Shown here piece after piece: positions 49,639 to 52,983 of a stretch of DNA of 52,983 nucleotides (positions within the stretch are counted from its first letter, which is position 1; every line of letters starts with the position of its first letter). Source of the DNA: an uncultured Clostridia bacterium (GTDB taxonomy: Bacteria > Bacillota > Clostridia > Christensenellales > Borkfalkiaceae); NCBI GenBank assembly GCA_947631325.1, contig CANRKX010000005.1, positions 1 through 52,983 on the forward strand, written 5' to 3'. A program made the position numbers and the translations under genes. Below the pieces are notes generated by a model. That model saw only the letters and a list, made by a program, of their open reading frames with translations, did no database searches and had not been told where the DNA came from.

Positions 49639-50406
49639 TCATTCTGTCCGCTGGTCTCTGTTTTTTGATTTTTTTATTATCGCTCTTGCGGCGAGGTAGG
49701 CGCATGCGCCCGCAATCAATATAAGGGATATGACCTGTGCGGGGGAGAATATCCCAAGATATCCGCCCCTGTCGTCGCCGCGCAGAAATTCAATCATAAA
49801 TCTCGCCGCGGGATAGCAAATGCAATACGCCCAAAACGCATGCCTGACCCTCAAGAGGTTTAAGGCTATTAAGGCGATAGCCGCCGCCTCATAAAGCTGC
49901 GTCGGGAACACCTTCTCTCCGTTATGGAAGATGCCCGCCGCCTCGTTGTCGGGGAATACTATCCCCCAAACGCTGTCCGTCGGCTTGCCGAAACAACAAC
50001 CGCCGAGAAAGCACCCTATCCGCCCGAAAAAGTGAAAGACGAGAAAGGGCACCGTGAGGAGATTGAGCCACTCCTCAACACCGAGACTCGTGTTCTTTTT
50101 AAAGATTGCAAGCATAATAGACAACGCGGCGACGCCCGTTATTATGCCGCCGTAAAAGGTCATGCCCGAGAGCTTGAAGCCGCCGTTTTCGCCTATCTTG
50201 AAGAGTGCGTCGAAAAATATCGCGCCGACAAATCCCACTGCAAGGGCTATAAACAGTTTGGGCAATATATATGCCGCTTCCCTTGCGGAATTCTGAAGTT
50301 TGGAGACCCTGTATAGGGTAATAAGAATAAATGAACACGCCCCGACTATTGCCGCAAGCGTAAAGGCGGGGATTTCCGCCCCGCCTATACTTATTGTCGG
50401 GTACAT
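49639..50406 (-). CDS. lgt: Prolipoprotein diacylglyceryl transferase
   Basis: Membrane enzyme that moves diacylglycerol from phosphatidylglycerol to the lipobox cysteine of prolipoproteins. The start MYPTISIGGAEIPAFTLAAI gives 255 residues; the longer frame upstream is antisense-like noise over the neighbouring gene. The key signature GRIGCFLGGCCFGKPTD lies near 140 and LYEAAAIALIALNLL near 185, with PAARFMIEFLRGDD near 215. About seven TM segments. Its ATG overlaps the stop of the small membrane protein gene as TAATG, so the two are coupled. Confidence 0.93.
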   Translation of the reverse strand: MYPTISIGGAEIPAFTLAAIVGACSFILITLYRVSKLQNSAREAAYILPKLFIALAVGFVGAIFFDALFKIGENGGFKLSGMTFYGGIITGVAALSIMLAIFKKNTSLGVEEWLNLLTVPFLVFHFFGRIGCFLGGCCFGKPTDSVWGIVFPDNEAAGIFHNGEKVFPTQLYEAAAIALIALNLLRVRHAFWAYCICYPAARFMIEFLRGDDRGGYLGIFSPAQVISLILIAGACAYLAARAIIKKSKNRDQRTE

Positions 50407-50762
50407 TACGCCGCGTCCTTCTGTACGCAGAAGGAGAGTATTCCGCCGACGGCAAACAGGATAAACGCAATTATCATAGCCCATTGCCAATACATGAGTA
50501 CGCAGACAACTATGCCCATGACCACGGCGATAAGCTGAAGCACGCCGCCGACCTTGGGCTTGCTGAAATCGAGTATAGCCCCTATGAGCCCCACTATTCC
50601 GCCGCCCAGCCCGAGGACGTAAGCCGCCCACGTATAGTCGACCGCGCCGTTAGACGAAGCGGAGACCACTTCCGCGCACAGCGCAAGCCCCAAGCCGCCG
50701 ATTATCGCAAATACAGCGCCGATTATTCCGAGCACCGCACCGGGAATTGACTTCTTTTTCAT
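50406..50762 (-). CDS. Small four-TM membrane protein of unknown function
   Basis: A 118-residue hydrophobic protein from MKKKSIPGAVLGIIGAVFAI, with GGAGG eight bases before the ATG (a frame start at 50786 lacks support). Four membrane segments: about 7-28, 40-62, 66-85 and 90-112 (MYWQWAMIIAFILFAVGGIL). The glycine-rich first helix resembles DUF4064-type proteins but the match is not firm. It precedes and is coupled to lgt, and its promoter carries a probable XRE operator. Confidence 0.8.
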   Translation of the reverse strand: MKKKSIPGAVLGIIGAVFAIIGGLGLALCAEVVSASSNGAVDYTWAAYVLGLGGGIVGLIGAILDFSKPKVGGVLQLIAVVMGIVVCVLMYWQWAMIIAFILFAVGGILSFCVQKDAA

Positions 50763-50812
50763 CCGTATAACCTCCTTTGAAACCATGTATAGGTCTTTGG
50801 CTTCCGCAAATT

Positions 50813-50841
50813 ATTATAGGTGAGAAATCTTCACCTGTCAA
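50813..50841 (-). promoter_or_regulatory. Perfect-consensus promoter of the small membrane protein-lgt operon
   Basis: Minus strand TTGACA, 17 bases, TATAAT. The 17-base spacer is itself the near-palindrome GGTGAGAAATCTTCACC (50819-50835). Confidence 0.85.
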
Positions 50842-50862
50842 GTATTTAGGTGAGATTTCTCA
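50819..50862. promoter_or_regulatory. Probable operator pair for the XRE repressor
   Basis: Site 1 is GGTGAGAAATCTTCACC (50819-50835, GGTGA/TCACC ends). Site 2 is GGTGAGATTTCTCA (50849-50862, containing TGAGA-TT-TCTCA). The two are inverted near-copies of each other (TGAGAAATCTTCACCT against AGGTGAGATTTCTCA). Site 1 sits between -35 and -10 of the lgt-side promoter, and site 2 just before the -10 of the XRE gene. Confidence 0.7.
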
Positions 50863-50877
50863 TATACTTTTTGTACT

Positions 50878-51081
50878 ATGATTATTGCACAGAGAATTAA
50901 GGAATTGAGAAAGGCAGGCGGAATAAGCCAAAAGAAGCTTGCGGAAGCCGTGGGCGTGGACAAGCGCGCCGTCATCTTCTGGGAGCAGGAAATCAACGAG
51001 CCCAAGGCGACGTATATAAGGAATATGGCGCAGTTTTTCGGGTGCTCGGCAGACTATCTCTTGGGGTTGACGGATATCTGA
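50878..51081 (+). CDS. XRE family transcriptional regulator (Cro/CI HTH)
   Basis: A 67-residue single-domain helix-turn-helix protein: IIAQRIKELRKAGGISQKKL, AEAVGVDKRAVIFWEQEINE and PKATYIRNMAQFFGCSADYL, the complete HTH_3 pattern. Divergent from the small membrane protein-lgt operon; the paired repeats between them suggest it represses both. The likely -10 TATACT (50863-50868) ends nine bases before the ATG and there is no Shine-Dalgarno, so the message may be leaderless. Confidence 0.92.
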   Translation: MIIAQRIKELRKAGGISQKKLAEAVGVDKRAVIFWEQEINEPKATYIRNMAQFFGCSADYLLGLTDI

Positions 51082-51157
51082 ACGGGCAAAAATCTTTTCC
51101 GCCTTGCCGCTGTAAATCGCAAATAAAATTCGCCGTCATATCCTCCCCCCAAATATC

Positions 51158-51186
51158 TTGATTTTTGCGGGGCGGGGTGATAGAAT
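51158..51186 (+). promoter_or_regulatory. Predicted SigA promoter of the anion permease
   Basis: TTGATT, 17 bases, TAGAAT preceded by TGA, 49 bases before the ATG at 51236. Confidence 0.6.
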
Positions 51187-51235
51187 ATCTTACGGTCGGC
51201 GGACAGACGCCGACAAAATAACGGACTTTCAACGT

Positions 51236-52546
51236 ATGATAGCTGTAATTTGCATTGCCGCCGCGACGTGCGCGCTGATGATTGCGGGCGTTTTATTCTT
51301 TCCGCAGATAAAAATAGGCAAACTGACCCTCTCCACCTATTGGCTCATAACCCTTTTGGGCGCGATTGCGCTCATTGCGAGCTGCCAAGTGGACGTCGTC
51401 GGGCTGGGCAAGTCGCTCATTGCCGACACCGCCGTAAATCCGTTGAAGATACTCGTGCTCTTCATCTCGATGACGGTGCTGTCTGTATTTTTGGACGAGC
51501 TGGGATTTTTCGGCTTTCTCGCATCGGCGGTCTTAAAGAGGGCGAAATCGGGACAAAAGAGACTTTTCTTCTCGCTGTACGCCGCCGTATCGCTGCTTAC
51601 AATCGTCACCTCGAACGACATAATAGTGCTTTCCTTCACCCCCTTTATCTGCTATTTTGCCAAGAACGCGAAGATAGACCCAGTGCCCTATCTTGCCGCC
51701 GAATTTGTCGCCGCGAACACGTGGAGCATGCTGCTTATCATAGGCAATCCCACCAATATTTATCTTGCGACGGCGTGCGGCGTGGACTTCGTTACATACG
51801 TTAAATACAGCATATTTCCCACCCTTTTTGCGGGAACGGCGTCTCTCGGCGTGCTGTGGATAATGTTCAGAAAGAAGCTTTCCGCACCCATCACGGGCGA
51901 GGCGGACGACGCGAAGATAGGAGACAGATTGCAGCTTTGGGTGGGAATTGCCCACCTTGCAGTGTGCACCGTGCTGCTTGCGATAAGCTCATACATAGGG
52001 CTTGAAATGTGGTTGATTGCGCTGTGCTCGGCGGCAAGCCTTGCGCTGTTTGCGCTCGTCATTGCGGCGGCAAGGCAGCAAAAGCCGAGGGCGCTCGGCA
52101 GGTGCTTAATGCGCGCGCCGTGGCAGCTTATTCCCTTCGTGCTCTCCATGTTCGTGCTCATCGCGGGGCTCGAACAGAAGGACGTGACTGCGGCAATCGG
52201 CGGCTTTTTGGGCACAGATTTTGCCGCGTTGAAATACGGAGTGAGCTCATTTTTCGCCGCTAACCTTATCAACAATATCCCCATGAGCGTGCTCTTTTCG
52301 TCCATTATTTCCTCTGTCGAGGGCGCGGGCATCGAGGCGGTGTTTGCGACGGTGATAGGCTCCAATCTCGGCGCATATTTCACCCCAATCGGCGCGCTGG
52401 CGGGGATTATGTGGACGAAGATTCTGAACACGCACGGGCTGAAATTCGGATATACGGGCTTTTTGAAGATAGGCGTTTTCGTCGCCATTCCCGCGCTGTT
52501 TGCCGCAATCGGCGGGCTATATCTTTCACTATTCCTCTTCGCGTGA
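51236..52546 (+). CDS. ArsB/NhaD (SLC13-like) ion-transporter family permease
   Basis: About 11-12 TM permease, 436 residues from MIAVICIAAATCALMIAGVL; the upstream frame overlaps the promoter, so this ATG is chosen although its ribosome site is weak. Family marks are VDVVGLGKSLIAD, DELGFFGFLASAVLKRAKSG near 95, TSNDIIVLSFTPFICYFAKN near 128 (the SLC13/ArsB TxND loop), NTWSMLLIIGNPTNIYLATA near 165 and, in the second half, ANLINNIPMSVLFSSI near 345 followed by IGSNLGAYFTPIGALAGIMW. It could carry arsenite, sodium/proton or a dicarboxylate; the substrate is not predictable. No ars genes are beside it. Confidence 0.88.
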   Translation: MIAVICIAAATCALMIAGVLFFPQIKIGKLTLSTYWLITLLGAIALIASCQVDVVGLGKSLIADTAVNPLKILVLFISMTVLSVFLDELGFFGFLASAVLKRAKSGQKRLFFSLYAAVSLLTIVTSNDIIVLSFTPFICYFAKNAKIDPVPYLAAEFVAANTWSMLLIIGNPTNIYLATACGVDFVTYVKYSIFPTLFAGTASLGVLWIMFRKKLSAPITGEADDAKIGDRLQLWVGIAHLAVCTVLLAISSYIGLEMWLIALCSAASLALFALVIAAARQQKPRALGRCLMRAPWQLIPFVLSMFVLIAGLEQKDVTAAIGGFLGTDFAALKYGVSSFFAANLINNIPMSVLFSSIISSVEGAGIEAVFATVIGSNLGAYFTPIGALAGIMWTKILNTHGLKFGYTGFLKIGVFVAIPALFAAIGGLYLSLFLFA

Positions 52547-52837
52547 AATTTTTTTGCGGGCGGAAGAATGAGAATTTGGGGATATGCGAAATTAAATTTG
52601 CGGGATTGAGATTTTGAATTTGCGGGCGGCGGCAAAATAAAAGGGATAAAATAAAAAAACAAGGCAAAATCGCTTGTTTTTTTCGGAAATTGTATATATA
52701 ATAATTAGGCAACTCGGGTTTAGCGCCCGCGCAGACGAAATGCGCCGATGAAAAACGGCGATAACGGCGACCGCGGTGAAAACGGCGATAGCGGCGGATG
52801 GATTTGGACGGCGAGCGCGAGTTGAAAATGTCAATAT
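52547..52837. other. Gene-free stretch upstream of tRNA-Gln
   Basis: AT-rich up to 52702, then a GC-rich, low-complexity part with repeated AACGGCGA units (52752-52800). A 25-codon frame (52748-52825, MKNGDNGDRGENGDSG) lacks a ribosome site. No supported protein gene. Confidence 0.6.
52674..52702 (+). promoter_or_regulatory. Predicted promoter of tRNA-Gln
   Basis: TTGTTT, 17 bases, TATAAT; it would give a 5' leader of about 128 bases before the tRNA. Confidence 0.5.
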
Positions 52838-52912
52838 TGGGGCGTCGCCAAGCGGTAAGGCAACGGACTCTGACTCCGTCATTCGGGTGTTCGAATCACT
52901 TCGCCCCAGCCA
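52838..52912 (+). tRNA. tRNA-Gln (anticodon CTG)
   Basis: Cloverleaf can be drawn by eye: acceptor TGGGGCG / CGCCCCA with U1-A72 and discriminator G73 as in known tRNA-Gln, D arm GCC / GGC, anticodon arm ACGGA / TCCGT with loop CTCTGAC (anticodon CTG, reads CAG), variable loop CATTC, T arm with loop TTCGAAT. The CCA is encoded at 52910-52912. Confidence 0.93.
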
Positions 52913-52916
52913 ATCG

Positions 52917-52953
52917 GAACCGATAAGAACACTGCTTATCGGTTCTTTTTTTT
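52917..52953 (+). terminator. Intrinsic terminator of tRNA-Gln
   Basis: Perfect 11-bp stem GAACCGATAAG / CTTATCGGTTC, 7-base loop, then eight T residues. Confidence 0.92.
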
Positions 52954-52983
52954 GTTGTAAAAAAATCAATTTGAATATAAATA

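Noticed and set aside
51760-52662. Minus-strand frame of 300 codons
   Set aside because: Antisense to the anion permease; Ser/Pro-rich composition typical of antisense frames of membrane genes.
52592-52969. Minus-strand frame of 125 codons near the tRNA
   Set aside because: Runs through tRNA-Gln in antisense; a well-known type of false gene.

Overview
The window looks like a chromosomal segment of a Firmicute of the class Clostridia. An uncultured Christensenellales-type gut lineage is my best guess (inference). The support is Firmicutes gene order (yicC-gmk-rpoZ-priA-def-fmt-rsmB-rlmN ... rpe-thiN, and rpmB next to an Asp23 gene, fakA and recG), SigA-type promoters with 17-base spacers, strong GGAGG-type ribosome sites, and a DegV/FakA fatty-acid kinase set. 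Most genes lie on the minus strand.

Layout: 1-17 kb is housekeeping. It runs from a partial PLP aminotransferase through recG, fakA, an Asp23 gene, rpmB, an LRR lipoprotein, an M19 dipeptidase, thiN and rpe, then a 378-base repeat-rich spacer, then the rlmN-rsmB-fmt-def-priA-rpoZ-gmk-yicC operon. The spacer sits where other Firmicutes carry stp-prkC-rsgA, so it is probably a deletion scar. From 17 to 20.6 kb there is a KDPG aldolase gene, a tandem pair of YitT membrane proteins and a truncated SGNH-hydrolase gene behind a perfect consensus promoter.

20.6-40.9 kb is one long minus-strand surface-glycan locus. In transcription order it encodes the priming phosphoglycosyl transferase, a GDP-mannose branch (ManC, phosphohexomutase, and an odd fusion of a decayed ManC/AlgA-like protein with an intact type I phosphomannose isomerase), the complete dTDP-rhamnose set rmlA/C/D/B with two family-2 glycosyltransferases, then rfbF/rfbG making CDP-4-keto-6-deoxyglucose, a Wzx flippase, a thiamine-diphosphate carboligase-like enzyme, an SDR, a zinc alcohol dehydrogenase and a C-methyltransferase-like protein. 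The last block suggests a branched CDP-deoxysugar, chemically akin to yersiniose synthesis but without the 3-deoxygenation enzyme. No polymerase (Wzy) is visible. A relic of a phosphoheptose isomerase (gmhA-like) lies inside the locus.

41-52.9 kb is a mixed region: YraN, a CDF metal exporter whose start codon is almost at its predicted transcription start, a DegV/FakB protein, an AEC transporter, an unrecognised membrane protein, a YjbR-type protein, an ECF S-component coupled to a DUF1893 protein, a MATE exporter, lgt with a small membrane protein divergent from an XRE repressor whose likely operator fills the promoter spacer, an ArsB/NhaD-type anion permease, and tRNA-Gln(CTG). FakA (3-5 kb) and the DegV protein (43 kb) should act together. 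Lgt (50 kb) would lipidate the LRR lipoprotein (6 kb).
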